This document shows, piece by piece, positions 53,184-62,262 of a stretch of 64,000 bases of DNA (within the stretch, counting starts at the first letter, position 1; each line of letters starts with the position of its first letter). The DNA is from Edaphosphingomonas laterariae (GTDB lineage Bacteria > Pseudomonadota > Alphaproteobacteria > Sphingomonadales > Sphingomonadaceae). The position numbers and the translations under genes were made by a program. The notes beneath the pieces are model-generated. The model had not been told where the DNA came from. It worked only from the letters and a program-made list of their open reading frames with translations, and made no database searches. The stretch spans positions 1 to 64,000 of the forward strand of contig NZ_FZOS01000002.1 in the NCBI RefSeq assembly GCF_900188165.1, read 5' to 3'.

Positions 53184-53280
53184 CTTGGCGCTCCGGGTGA
53201 GGGCAATCAGCGGGGCGCACTATCCTTATAGGCGGTGGCATCCGCCAGACGCTGATTGTCCTGTGGAGCGCACACAGCGT

Positions 53281-53898
53281 TCACGCGCCGATCCCCGACG
53301 GTGGCAGAAATGGCGCGACGGTGGTGATGGCGCGTTCCACCCAGGCATCGCGTTCGGCGGGCGGCGCGACATGGTGGATCGCGGCTTCGGCGTCGGCCCG
53401 CGCGCCGCCGCGCAGGATGATCCACGCGGTGAGATAGAGCGGCGCATACCAGCCGCCGGCGGTCGCGATATGGCTGGTGGCATGGAATGGGCCGTCATGG
53501 CGATCGAGCCCGGCATTGGCGGCCCACGCGGCCGCTGCATCGTCGTCGCAGATCGCCACGCCGTTGGCGAAGCCGAGCGCTGCCAGCAGCAGTGCCCCGG
53601 AGCCTTGCGCGCCGATCAGCTGGTTGGCGGGATCGAGCCGGATTTCGCCCATCAGGCCGGCATTGCCGGCGATTCCGACCATGCGATCGCTGGCGCAGAC
53701 GATCACGGCATCGGCTTCGGATGCGAAGCCGAGCGGGCGCTGGCGCTCGATGACGACGCCGTGAAGCGATGTCACCTGCGCCGTCGGCGCGGTGATGTAG
53801 GCTGCCCAGCCGCGCGCGTGAAGCTGGTTGAGCACCGCTGGTGCCACCAGCGAATCCAGTTCGTTGAAGCCATCGAAGGTGAGGATCGCGATCTGCAT
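53281..53898 (-). CDS. DJ-1/PfpI family protein lacking the nucleophilic cysteine
   Basis: 205 aa. MQIAILTFDGFNELDSLVAP with Glu13 and the flavodoxin-like fold match DJ-1/PfpI. The nucleophile elbow, normally A-x-C-x-G, reads AQGSGALLL, so Gly99 occupies the cysteine position; classic protease or glyoxalase activity is not expected. GGAGG lies upstream of the ATG. It may be a binding or regulatory domain protein. It stands alone between the frameshifted oxidoreductase and an MFS exporter on the same strand. Confidence 0.78.
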   Translation of the reverse strand: MQIAILTFDGFNELDSLVAPAVLNQLHARGWAAYITAPTAQVTSLHGVVIERQRPLGFASEADAVIVCASDRMVGIAGNAGLMGEIRLDPANQLIGAQGSGALLLAALGFANGVAICDDDAAAAWAANAGLDRHDGPFHATSHIATAGGWYAPLYLTAWIILRGGARADAEAAIHHVAPPAERDAWVERAITTVAPFLPPSGIGA

Positions 53899-53984
53899 GG
53901 CCGACCTCCATGCCCCCGCCATCGCAGCATGACATGGTGGGGAGCAGGGTTCAATCGGGCGATGCGCCGGGTGGCGCGGACAGG

Positions 53985-55676
53985 TCAGCTCGAACGTGTC
54001 GGATCGGTCAACGGATCGGCCATTTCGCGGGCGCCGGGGGCGCGGGACCAGGGGAGCGTGCCCGTCTGCCGTTCGATCATGCGGTGGACCATGGGCTTGG
54101 CATCGCCCCGGTGGAGCGCGCGGATGCGATCGAAATTGGCGGTATCGGCGTGGGTGCGGCGTTGCTGGTGACGGACATAATCGAGCCAGGTGGGCACGTT
54201 GTAGCGTTCGATCCACAATTCGGGATCGGCGAGATCGCGCGCCAGCGTCCAGTTGCGTGCGCCGTCCCTGATGCGGACCCGGCGGCGTTCGTTCATCTCG
54301 GTGAGGAATTCGACGACCTGGCCGGGGCCGATGCGATATTCGATGGTGACGACGATCGGCCCGCTCGACGGCTGGATCGGCACGGCGGTTTCGGGTTCCT
54401 TCCAGCGATCGACCGGATCGAGGTTGAGATGTTCGACCTGCGGCAACGGCAGGCGCAGGCCGATGAGCAGGCCGAGCCCTTGCAGCGCGCCGGCGACGAT
54501 GAGGGCGAGGCGGACGCCATGATCTTCTGCCAGTTCGCCGAACCACCAGGCGCCGATGGCCATGCCGCCAAAGGCCGCCATCTGATAAAGGGCGAGCGCG
54601 CGGGCGACGACCCAGCGCGGGGCGGCCATCTGGACCGTGACGTTGAAGGTCGACAGCGCCAGCACCCAGCCGGCACCAGCCAGGGCGAGCGCGGCGATCG
54701 TGAGCGGGGCAAAGCCGCTGATCCCCGCCGTGATCGCGCCGGTGGCAAAGGCGAGCGTCGCGATCCGCACGATGGTTTCGGTGGAATGAAGCGAACGGAG
54801 CCGGCGGCTGCCGAGCGCGCCGCCGACCGCGCCCAGCCCGAAGGCGCCCAGCAGGATGCCGTAGGTCAACGGACCGCCGGTGATGAGATCGCGGGCGATA
54901 AGCGGCATCAGCGCGGGGACGGCGCTGGCCGCGAGCCCGAACAGCCCGGCGCGCAGCATGACGATGCGGAGCGTGGGCGACATCGCCACATAGCGGACGC
55001 CGGCCGCCATCGCGATGCCCAGCGTTTCGCGCGGCAGCAGCCGGGGCGGGCGCTGCGGATGCCAGCGGGCGAGAACGAGGATGAGGCCGAGATAGCTGAT
55101 CGCGTTGACCGCGAAGGCGGCGGCCGGGCCGGCGGCGGCGACGATCAGGCCGCCGACGGCCGGACCGACGCTGCGCGCGATGTTGAAGCCCATGCTGTTA
55201 TAGGCAACGGCCGCCGGCAGCACCGGGCGCGGCACCATATCGCCGACCGAAGCCTGCCAGGCCGGCCCATTGATCGCCGTGCCGCAGCCGATGAGGAAGG
55301 TGAAGCCGAGCAGCAGCCAGGGGGTGAGGAGCCCCGTCCAGGCGCAGACGGCGAGCGCGAGCGATACGGCGAGCATGAAGCCCTGCGCGCACAGCATGAC
55401 GATCCGCCGGTCGAGATTGTCCGCCACCGCGCCGGCCCAGAGCGAGAGCAGCATGATCGGCAGCGTGGTCGACGACTGGACGAGCGCCACCAGCGCGGGT
55501 GACGGGGCGAGCGACGTCATCAGCCATGACGCGCCGACCGACTGGATGAGCCCGCCGAAATTGCTGGCCATGCTGGCGATCCACACGGCCCGGAAGATTT
55601 CGATCGCAAGCGGTGATGGTGGCCCGGGATCGGATGGAGACGGCGTTTCGGCAGCGGGGACGGGGGAAGCAGCCAT
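53985..55676 (-). CDS. MFS_3-family exporter (EntS-like) with C-terminal soluble domain
   Basis: 563 aa. About twelve hydrophobic segments cover residues 25-415; GPAWQASVGDMVPRPVLPAAVAYNS and FNIARSVGPAVGGLIV are typical of the MFS_3 transmembrane secretion effector group. The last ~130 residues (VVTIEYRIGPGQVVEFLTEMNERR through NFDRIRALHRGD) form a soluble antibiotic-monooxygenase-like domain, as in many family members. Substrate unknown. Downstream gene of the winged-helix/TPR regulator on the same strand (48 bp apart). Confidence 0.88.
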   Translation of the reverse strand: MAASPVPAAETPSPSDPGPPSPLAIEIFRAVWIASMASNFGGLIQSVGASWLMTSLAPSPALVALVQSSTTLPIMLLSLWAGAVADNLDRRIVMLCAQGFMLAVSLALAVCAWTGLLTPWLLLGFTFLIGCGTAINGPAWQASVGDMVPRPVLPAAVAYNSMGFNIARSVGPAVGGLIVAAAGPAAAFAVNAISYLGLILVLARWHPQRPPRLLPRETLGIAMAAGVRYVAMSPTLRIVMLRAGLFGLAASAVPALMPLIARDLITGGPLTYGILLGAFGLGAVGGALGSRRLRSLHSTETIVRIATLAFATGAITAGISGFAPLTIAALALAGAGWVLALSTFNVTVQMAAPRWVVARALALYQMAAFGGMAIGAWWFGELAEDHGVRLALIVAGALQGLGLLIGLRLPLPQVEHLNLDPVDRWKEPETAVPIQPSSGPIVVTIEYRIGPGQVVEFLTEMNERRRVRIRDGARNWTLARDLADPELWIERYNVPTWLDYVRHQQRRTHADTANFDRIRALHRGDAKPMVHRMIERQTGTLPWSRAPGAREMADPLTDPTRSS

Positions 55677-55724
55677 GGCCCTTCGATGACGTGGATCGGC
55701 GCGGAAGCCAACCCCCGTCCGGGC

Positions 55725-57263
55725 CTATGTGGACGACAGATGATCGGGCCTGCGGCCCACCTGCCGCCAGTAATCGTCGAGACCGACCGCGCGGGTGAGT
55801 GCGTCGAAGCGGGGATCGGCCCGCATCGGGGCTGTCGGCGCGGTGAACAGGAAATGGCAGGACCGATTGGTCGGCGCCTGATATTCCGCGCTTTCGGCGC
55901 CGTAACGGCGTTCGGAAATGGCGATGCCACGCCCGAAATAATAGGCGTCGGCGATGTGGAAGGCATCATCGAGGCGGCCGAGTGCGGCGCTGAGGACGAT
56001 GGCGTTTTCGGCAAAGCCCGAGCCGGTGGGGATGACCGCGCGATAAGCGGCGATGGCGGCGTCGATCGCGGTGGGCGTACGCGTGTCGAGGGCGCGGATC
56101 GCGGTGGCGACGAGATCGTAATTCCAGTCGGCGACGCCGGGTGGCCGGCCGGTGCGATCGGCGATGAAGGCGAGTGCGGCCTTGGTCTGCCCGGTATAAG
56201 CGAGAAAATAGAGGTTGGTGAACCAGCCGATATAATGGCGTGGCCAGCGCTGCACCGCTTGCACGCACATTTCGCCGGCCTCCTGCAGGCGGCCGTTCGC
56301 CCAGAGTGCGAGCACCCGGTAGCGCAGCTGAAGCGGATCCATAGGATCGGCCGCGACCATTTGCCCGGACACGGGCAGTGCCGCGCCCAGCTGGCCGGTA
56401 TCGAGGAGCATTCGTGTGAGGCGATAGAGCAGGAAGGGCTGTGTGGGGTGCCGTGCGAGGGCCGCGCGACAGGCCTGTTCGGCATTGCGCCAGTTGCGGA
56501 ACAGCGGGATCAGGCCGACGCGTGCGGCTTCCGCATCGGCGTTGCCGGCATCGAGCACGAGCGCGCGATCCGCGGCGTCCCGGGTGTGGGCTGCGGCGGC
56601 TTCGGCTTCGTCCGGGGGGCCCGATTCCCACTGCCAGCGATAAGCGAGCGCGAGCAGCCCCCAGGCTTCGGCATTGTCGGGCTGGCGTTCAATCGCTTGC
56701 CGGTAGAGGCGGATTGCCGCTTCGATGTTCGCGGCGCGATGGCCGCGCGCGCTTTGGCGCCCGCGATCGAGCAGGGCGCGGACGCTTTCGTCGTCGAAGG
56801 GCTTGCTCGCCAGCCAGAGGCCGCCACCCAATGCAAGCAAGGCGAGCCCGCCGCCGCCGATCAGCGCGCGCCGATCGATCGCGCGGCCCTTGGTGACGGA
56901 AGAAGGCGCCTGTGTGGACGTGGGCAGCAGGCGGTAGCCCACCTTGGTGATCGTTTCGACGCGGAAGGCTTCCGTCTCGCGGCCGAGTGCGCGCAGGCGC
57001 GACATGACGCGGTTGACGGCATCGTCGCCGACGACGCGGTTTTCCCAGCACATGGCCGCAAGATCGTGCCGCGAGACGACCTGGCCCCCGGCATCGGCCA
57101 GGGCGACGAGAACCTGCATGACGCGCGGCTCGATCACCTCACGCCGCGCACCCGTCACCACTTCGCGCGTCGGAGGATGGATTTCGGCCGCGCCGATATG
57201 GAAGGTGCCACGATGGGCAAGATCGATCGGTTCGGGCGCGGCGGGGTGATCAGCGGCGGCCAT
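55725..57263 (-). CDS. Winged-helix (OmpR/PhoB-type) regulator with membrane segment and TPR-like repeats
   Basis: 512 aa. DNA-binding domain at about 18-115 (EVIEPRVMQVLVALADAGGQVVSRHDL, DDAVNRVMSRLRALG, FRVETITKVGYRL). One hydrophobic segment follows near 130-152 (RALIGGGGLALLALGGGLWLAS), so the protein is CadC-like in layout, and the remainder has TPR-like helices (AIRLYRQAIERQPDNAEAWGLLALAYRW). It probably responds to an envelope or metabolic signal. Four 11-bp direct repeats overlap its start and may be its own binding sites. No Shine-Dalgarno sequence is clear. Confidence 0.85.
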   Translation of the reverse strand: MAAADHPAAPEPIDLAHRGTFHIGAAEIHPPTREVVTGARREVIEPRVMQVLVALADAGGQVVSRHDLAAMCWENRVVGDDAVNRVMSRLRALGRETEAFRVETITKVGYRLLPTSTQAPSSVTKGRAIDRRALIGGGGLALLALGGGLWLASKPFDDESVRALLDRGRQSARGHRAANIEAAIRLYRQAIERQPDNAEAWGLLALAYRWQWESGPPDEAEAAAAHTRDAADRALVLDAGNADAEAARVGLIPLFRNWRNAEQACRAALARHPTQPFLLYRLTRMLLDTGQLGAALPVSGQMVAADPMDPLQLRYRVLALWANGRLQEAGEMCVQAVQRWPRHYIGWFTNLYFLAYTGQTKAALAFIADRTGRPPGVADWNYDLVATAIRALDTRTPTAIDAAIAAYRAVIPTGSGFAENAIVLSAALGRLDDAFHIADAYYFGRGIAISERRYGAESAEYQAPTNRSCHFLFTAPTAPMRADPRFDALTRAVGLDDYWRQVGRRPDHLSST

Positions 57264-57301
57264 CGGCGGACCATCGGCAAAAGATCGGCGAAAGATCGGT
57301 T
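57261..57301. promoter_or_regulatory. Four 11-bp direct repeats at the start of the winged-helix regulator
   Basis: On the plus strand CATCGGCGGAC, CATCGGCAAAA, GATCGGCGAAA and GATCGGTTCC follow one another without gaps, giving an 11-bp period with core ATCGG. PhoB-type winged-helix proteins bind 11-bp direct repeats, so this may be an autoregulatory site. The first unit overlaps the start codon (57261-57263, minus strand). Confidence 0.6.
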
Positions 57302-57506
57302 CCTAATCCTGTTCGGTCAGGCCCCATTGCAGCATCCTCCTTGGACCGGATGCCGAAGATCGAGTGTCGATTCGACGGATCATCCGGCAAATCCATGGGA
57401 GACTCAAGACCGAGTTGGACACGTGGGACTGGCTTTGGTGACCGGCTTCGCGCGCTGATTGGGAGCGGCGCGCACCGTCTTCCCGGTAGGGGTAAGGAAC
57501 CAGGCC

Positions 57507-57887
57507 ATGAATAGGACCATTTGCTACCTAGCAGCCGTTCCGATCATCTTCGGTGCGATGCCCGCGATGGCGGGTGGCGAACCCATCGTCGCGACGGCGC
57601 CGCGCGGCCAAGTCTACAGCATGTCGGTCAGCTATGCCGACCTGAACCTGGCCGAGCAGGGCGGCGTCGATCGGCTGATGAAGCGCGTCACCTATGCCGC
57701 CGAGGTGGTTTGCGACGTATCGCCCGATCTGCGGCCGCTGACCCAGAAGCAGGAATCCAGCCGCTGTTATCGCGGGGCGATGGCGCGGGCGGAGAATGAC
57801 ATCAACATCGCCGTCGCCAATGTTCGTGACGGGACCGTGGTCGCATCACGCGGCTCGTCGAGCGCGATTCGCATTGCCCGTCGCTGA
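57507..57887 (+). CDS. UrcA family protein (secreted)
   Basis: 126 aa. Signal peptide MNRTICYLAAVPIIFGAMPAMA; the mature part SVSYADLNLAEQGGVDRLMKRVTYAAEVVC and a second Cys in SSRCYRGAMARAENDINIAVANV define the UrcA family of small alphaproteobacterial exported proteins, function unknown. AAGGAA precedes the ATG by about eight bases. It is divergent from the winged-helix regulator, which might control it, and is followed by a hairpin. Confidence 0.85.
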   Translation: MNRTICYLAAVPIIFGAMPAMAGGEPIVATAPRGQVYSMSVSYADLNLAEQGGVDRLMKRVTYAAEVVCDVSPDLRPLTQKQESSRCYRGAMARAENDINIAVANVRDGTVVASRGSSSAIRIARR

Positions 57888-57899
57888 GCTTGCCCCCTG

Positions 57900-57929
57900 T
57901 CGAGGGCCGGACCAGTCCCCGGCCCTCGA
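57900..57929 (+). terminator. Perfect 11-bp hairpin after the UrcA gene
   Basis: TCGAGGGCCGG (57900-57910) and CCGGCCCTCGA (57919-57929) pair perfectly with an eight-base loop, 12 bp after the stop codon. No U-tract, but the position fits a transcript end. Confidence 0.6.
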
Positions 57930-57996
57930 TGGCGGGGGGCGTGCATCGCAAAGACCGGGGTGTAGGATGGCGGCCGAACCGTGAGGGAGGCCTGCC

Positions 57997-58656
57997 ATGA
58001 TCGTTTATGGAAGTTCGATGTCCCCGTTCGTGCGTAAGGTGCTGACCTTTGCGGCGGAGAAAGGCATCGAGGTCGAACTGAAGCCGCAGGGGCTGCAATC
58101 CGACGACCCCGAATTTCGCGCGGCCAGCCCGTTCGGGCTGATGCCCGCCTTTCGCGACGGCGATTTCGCGATTTCGGATTCGTCGGCGATCGTGGCCTAT
58201 CTGGAGGCGATCAAGCCCGAGCCGGCCCTGATCCCCGCCGCCCCGCGATCGCGCGCGCAGGCGATCTGGTGGGACGAGGTGGCCGATACCGTTTTCGTCA
58301 ACTGCATGCGCAAGATGTTCTTCAACCGCGTCGTGCTGCCGATATTCCTGAAGCGCGAGGGCGATCTGGCCGAAGCCGCGCATGCCGAGGTGCACGAGCT
58401 GCCGCCGCTGATCGATTTTCTGGAGGCACGGATCCCCGATTCGGGTTTTCTGGTCGACGATCGCCTGACGCTGGCCGACATCGCGATGGTGCAGCCGTTC
58501 GTGAATTTCCTGCATGTCGGCGCGTCGATCGACGCTGAGCGGCACCCGAAAGTGGCTGATTATATCGCGAAAATACACGCCCGCCCGTCGATCGCCCAAT
58601 GGATCGCGAAGGAGCGGGGGTTCTTTGAGAAGGCCGGCAATGTGCCAAATAGGTAA
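57997..58656 (+). CDS. Glutathione S-transferase family protein
   Basis: 219 aa. The thioredoxin-like N-terminal domain starts MIVYGSSMSPFVRKVLTFAAEKGIEVE, with PFGLMPAFRDGDFAISDSSAIVAYLEA containing the cis-Pro and the glutathione-binding Asp-Ser. The C-terminal helical domain contains LPPLIDFLEARIPDSGFLVDDRLTLADIAMVQPF. Substrate unknown. GGGAGG precedes the ATG. The GTA-like cluster begins about 115 bp downstream. Confidence 0.92.
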   Translation: MIVYGSSMSPFVRKVLTFAAEKGIEVELKPQGLQSDDPEFRAASPFGLMPAFRDGDFAISDSSAIVAYLEAIKPEPALIPAAPRSRAQAIWWDEVADTVFVNCMRKMFFNRVVLPIFLKREGDLAEAAHAEVHELPPLIDFLEARIPDSGFLVDDRLTLADIAMVQPFVNFLHVGASIDAERHPKVADYIAKIHARPSIAQWIAKERGFFEKAGNVPNR

Positions 58657-58692
58657 AAACATATTGACAGCGACACGCTGATATGGCACATA
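58641..58692 (+). promoter_or_regulatory. Candidate promoter/operator of the GTA-like head cluster
   Basis: TTGACA (58664-58669) and CACATA (58687-58692) are 17 bp apart. Two inverted repeats cover it: TGTGCCA (58641-58647) with TGGCACA (58684-58690), and CAGCG with CGCTG around ACA (58668-58680). This arrangement suggests a controlled promoter for the terminase genes. It overlaps the last codons of the GST gene. Confidence 0.5.
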
Positions 58693-58770
58693 GATCGCAA
58701 GCTGGATTAATGCGTTCGGGCCGGGGTGAGGGATCGCCGCCGGCCCGTTTGCTTTTCTGGAGGGTGCGGC

Positions 58771-59280
58771 ATGGCGGAGATGGCCGGGGCGGAGCTTTCC
58801 GACGACAGTGAGGGTGGGCCGAAGGCAGGCGATACGGATGTGCGCCTGCGCAAGGCGCGCGCCGAAAGCTGGACCAAGGACAAACGCGCCGCTTTCCTGG
58901 CGCATCTGGCGGAAACCGCCAATGTGACGGGCGCGTTGCGCGTCGTCGGCATGGGTTCGACCGGGCTGTATAAGCTGCGCCAGCGGGATGCCGGTTTCCG
59001 GGCCGCCTGGGACCAGGCGCTGGCCGAAGGCTATCAGCGTCTGGAACTGGTGGCGCTGGAACGGGCGCTGGGCGGAACCCGGACGCCGATCATCCATGGC
59101 GGCAAGCAGACTGGCGAGGCGATGATGCCCGACAACAAGATGGTGATGTTCCTGTTGCAGATGCATCGCCAGTCCGTGAAGGGCGCGCGCGATCTGGCGG
59201 TGGGCGACCCCGAAATCGTCTGTGCCGAACTGGAGGCGAAGCTGACGCTGATGCACAAGCGGCTGACGGACGGGCAGTGA
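58771..59280 (+). CDS. Small terminase-like DNA-packaging protein (GTA gp1 type)
   Basis: 169 aa. LAETANVTGALRVVGMGSTGLYKLRQRDAGFRAAWDQAL is a helix-turn-helix like that of small terminase subunits, and the gene directly precedes the large terminase. TGGAGGG lies upstream of ATG 58771. Similar to the first gene of RcGTA-like clusters. Its stop overlaps the GTG start of the next gene. Confidence 0.8.
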   Translation: MAEMAGAELSDDSEGGPKAGDTDVRLRKARAESWTKDKRAAFLAHLAETANVTGALRVVGMGSTGLYKLRQRDAGFRAAWDQALAEGYQRLELVALERALGGTRTPIIHGGKQTGEAMMPDNKMVMFLLQMHRQSVKGARDLAVGDPEIVCAELEAKLTLMHKRLTDGQ

Positions 59281-60599
59281 AGCCTGCTCCGCTGGCTGAG
59301 CTTTCGCAGGCCGAACGGCTGGCCTTTCAGGATGATGCCACCCGCGCGATGATCTGGGCGGGGATGACGTTGGAGCAGAAACTGAGCCTGGTCTGGTCGT
59401 GGGACTTCTGGGCGCGGCCGAGCCAGCGCGCACCGGCCGGGACGTGGCGGACCTGGCTGATCCAGGCTGGGCGGGGTTTCGGCAAGACGCGGGCGGGCGC
59501 CGAATGGGTGCGCCGCGAAGCCGAGCGCAAGGGAGCAAAGCGGATCGCGCTGGTGGGCGCGACGATGGCCGAGGCGCGCGCGGTGATGGTGGAGGGGCCG
59601 AGCGGGCTGTTGGCGATCGCGCCGCCCGACAAACGGCCATTGTGGGAGCCTTCGCTGAAGCGGCTGCGATGGCCGGGGGGCGCGGTGGCGCAGCTTTATT
59701 CGGCGGCGGAGCCGGAGAGCCTGCGCGGCGGTGAGCATCATATCGCCTGGGCCGACGAGATCGCGAAATGGGCCGATGGCGTGGCGGCGTGGGACAATCT
59801 GACCATGGGGCTGCGCGCCGGCGATCGGCCGCGCGTGGTGGCGACCACCACGCCGCGCCCCGTGGCCCTGATCCGCCGGCTGCTGGCCGAGGACGGGACC
59901 GTGGTGACGCGCGGGCGGACAACCGACAACAGCGCGCATCTGGCCGCGGACTTCATCGCGGCGATGACGGCCGCGCATGGTGGGACGCGGATCGGCCGGC
60001 AGGAGCTGGACGGCGAACTGATCGAGGAAGCGGCGGGGGCACTTTGGCGGCGCGAGTTGATCGAGGTGCGGCGCGTGCGGACGCGGCCGGGCCTGGTGCG
60101 GATCGTGATCGGGGTCGATCCGCCGGCGGGCATTGGCGGCGATGCATGCGGTATCGTCGTGGTTGGCGAGGGGGTGGACGAGCATGGCTATGTGCTGGCC
60201 GACTGCAGCGTCGAGGGCGCCGGCCCCGACGGCTGGGCGCGCGCCGTGGCGGCGGCGGCGGCCGACCATGGCGCTGACAAGGTGATCGCCGAGGCGAATA
60301 ATGGTGGCGCGATGGTGGAGGCGGTGTTGCGCGCCGCCTGTGCCGAACTGCCGGTACGGCTTGTGCATGCATCGCACGGCAAGGCCGCGCGCGCCGAGCC
60401 CGTGGCGATGCTGTACGAGCAGGGGCGGGTTTTCCATGTTGGCGGGTTCCCCGCGCTGGAGGATGAGATGGCGGGGCTGATCGCCGGGGGTGGCTATCAG
60501 GGGCCGGGGCGCTCACCCGACCGCGCCGACGCGCTGGTGTGGGCGCTGACCGAACTGATGCTGCGGCGGGAGGCGCGGCCTTCGGTGCGGAGCCTGTAG
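59277..60599 (+). CDS. Terminase large subunit (GTA/prophage DNA packaging)
   Basis: 440 aa with GTG start overlapping the previous stop. Walker A QAGRGFGKTRAGAEW near residues 63-75, Walker B HHIAWADEIAKW near residue 155, and the nuclease domain with IGVDPPAG near residue 280 and EANNGGAMVEAVL. It powers DNA translocation into the capsid. The length fits RcGTA-type large terminases. Confidence 0.93.
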   Translation: MKPAPLAELSQAERLAFQDDATRAMIWAGMTLEQKLSLVWSWDFWARPSQRAPAGTWRTWLIQAGRGFGKTRAGAEWVRREAERKGAKRIALVGATMAEARAVMVEGPSGLLAIAPPDKRPLWEPSLKRLRWPGGAVAQLYSAAEPESLRGGEHHIAWADEIAKWADGVAAWDNLTMGLRAGDRPRVVATTTPRPVALIRRLLAEDGTVVTRGRTTDNSAHLAADFIAAMTAAHGGTRIGRQELDGELIEEAAGALWRRELIEVRRVRTRPGLVRIVIGVDPPAGIGGDACGIVVVGEGVDEHGYVLADCSVEGAGPDGWARAVAAAAADHGADKVIAEANNGGAMVEAVLRAACAELPVRLVHASHGKAARAEPVAMLYEQGRVFHVGGFPALEDEMAGLIAGGGYQGPGRSPDRADALVWALTELMLRREARPSVRSL

Positions 60600-60841
60600 G
60601 CGAAGCGGCGGAGGGGCGGGTTTCGGGCTGCCAACGCCCTGACGCCGCCGGCATTCGCGTGGGGTCTGCAGCCGGCGGCGCGATCGGCCGGGTTTCGACC
60701 GGCACGACGGGAGTTGCCCAGCATATGGCTGCGGTTCGACTGGGCCCGATGCGGCCATATGCCTGAGCACTGACAAGTAAGACGCGCGGTGGGCACGACA
60801 CCTCATCCGCGCGCGCGATTATCTTTGGATGGAGGCAATCC

Positions 60842-61954
60842 ATGCGGCTTTTCGGGTGGAAAAGTGGCAGCGCGGCTATGCGCCCCGCGCTGGCGCAGAC
60901 GATGACCGGCTGGGTAGCGGACGGACGCTGGCCGCGCGGTTATGACGAACAGGTGCGCGAAGCGGTGCTGGCCAACCCCGTAGCGCAGCGCGCGGTGCGG
61001 CTGGTGGGCGAGAGCGTGGCATCGCTGACCTGGATCGCCACCGGTGGCCCCGAGGCGGCGACCGGATTGATCCGGCCGGTGGCGGAAGCGATCGCCAGCC
61101 ATTTGCTGCTGCACGGCAATGCGTTTCTGTCGATCGGTTGCGGGGGGCAGGGCGATCCCATCCGCCTGCATGCGCTGCGGCCCGAGCGGGTGACGGTGGA
61201 AACCGATGGGCAGGGCTGGCCCGCGAGCTATCGCTATCAGGTGGGGCAAGCAGTGCAGCGGCTGGATGCGACCGACGCGCTGGGCAAGCCGGGGGTGATC
61301 CATCTGCGCACATTCCATCCCACCGACGATCAATATGGTTTGGGCTGTCTTTCGGCGGCGGCGGGCGCGGTGGCGATCCACAATGCGGCGACGCGCTGGA
61401 ACAAGGCACTGCTGGACAACGCAGCCCGGCCGTCGGGCGCGATCGTGTTCGATCCCGGTGATCGCGGCGCGGTGTTGAGCCGCGAGCAGTTTGACCGGTT
61501 GAAGGCGGAGATGGAAGCGAGCTTCGCCGGCAGCGGCAATGCCGGGCGGCCGATGCTGCTGGAAGGCGGCGTGCGCTGGCAATCGCTGAGCCTGACGCCC
61601 GCCGACATGGATTTCGTGAGCCTGAAGGCCAATGCCGCGCGCGAGATCGCCCTGGCCTTTGGCGTGCCACCGCTGATGCTGGGGCAGGCGGGCGACAATA
61701 CCTATGCCAATTATGCCGAGGCGAACCGGGCTTTCTGGCGCCTGACCGTGCTGCCGATGGGGACACGGATCGCGGAGGGCATCGCATCCGTGTTGCGGGC
61801 CTGGTGGCCCGAGCTTGCGATCGAGATCGACATGGACCGGATCATCGAACTGCACGGCGATCGCGAGCCGCTATGGCGGATGGCGATGGGTGCGGACTTC
61901 CTGAGCGACGACGAAAAACGCGAGATGCTGGGCTTTGCGCGGAGGGCGCCATGA
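60842..61954 (+). CDS. HK97-family phage portal protein
   Basis: 370 aa. RAVRLVGESVASLTWIA, LLLHGNAFLSIGCGGQG, FHPTDDQYGLGCLSAAAGAV, RWQSLSLTPADMDFVSLKANAAREIALAFGVPPLMLG and YANYAEANRAFWRLTVLP follow the HK97 portal pattern. It forms the dodecameric DNA channel. A 242-bp gap after the terminase gene separates it; TGGAGG precedes ATG 60842. Its stop overlaps the next start. Confidence 0.93.
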   Translation: MRLFGWKSGSAAMRPALAQTMTGWVADGRWPRGYDEQVREAVLANPVAQRAVRLVGESVASLTWIATGGPEAATGLIRPVAEAIASHLLLHGNAFLSIGCGGQGDPIRLHALRPERVTVETDGQGWPASYRYQVGQAVQRLDATDALGKPGVIHLRTFHPTDDQYGLGCLSAAAGAVAIHNAATRWNKALLDNAARPSGAIVFDPGDRGAVLSREQFDRLKAEMEASFAGSGNAGRPMLLEGGVRWQSLSLTPADMDFVSLKANAAREIALAFGVPPLMLGQAGDNTYANYAEANRAFWRLTVLPMGTRIAEGIASVLRAWWPELAIEIDMDRIIELHGDREPLWRMAMGADFLSDDEKREMLGFARRAP

Positions 61955-62262
61955 CCGTGCGGACCGACATGCTGGCCCGGCTGATGGAGCAGGCGGAGGC
62001 CGAGGGTGCCGATCTGGTGACGCTGCGCGCGCTGGTGGAGGAAGCGAGCGAGAGCGGGGCGGAGCGGGCGATGGCGCGGCTTGGCCTGGCTGACCCGGCG
62101 GCCGGCGCCGACCTTGGCGAGCTGCGGCAACTGCTCGGCGCCTGGCGGGATGCCAAGCGCACGGCGAGAAACGAGGTGATCGGATGGGCGATACGGATCG
62201 GGCTGGCGCTGTTGCTGCTGGGGCTGGCGGTGAAGACCGGGCTGATCGCGCTGGTGCGGTGA
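61951..62262 (+). CDS. Small membrane-anchored protein, DUF6127 / GTA g3.5-like
   Basis: 103 aa. The N-terminal ~70 residues are acidic and helical (MLARLMEQAEAEGADLVTLRALVEEA), and a C-terminal hydrophobic segment (IRIGLALLLLGLAVKTGLIALV) is predicted to cross the membrane. Corresponds in position to orfg3.5 between portal and protease of RcGTA-type clusters. Start and stop both overlap neighbours by four bases. Confidence 0.72.
   Translation: MTVRTDMLARLMEQAEAEGADLVTLRALVEEASESGAERAMARLGLADPAAGADLGELRQLLGAWRDAKRTARNEVIGWAIRIGLALLLLGLAVKTGLIALVR

Noticed and set aside
57802-59922. 706-codon minus-strand open frame over UrcA, GST and the terminase genes
   Set aside because: Arg/Pro-rich shadow product; the plus strand carries clearly recognised genes with ribosome-binding sites.
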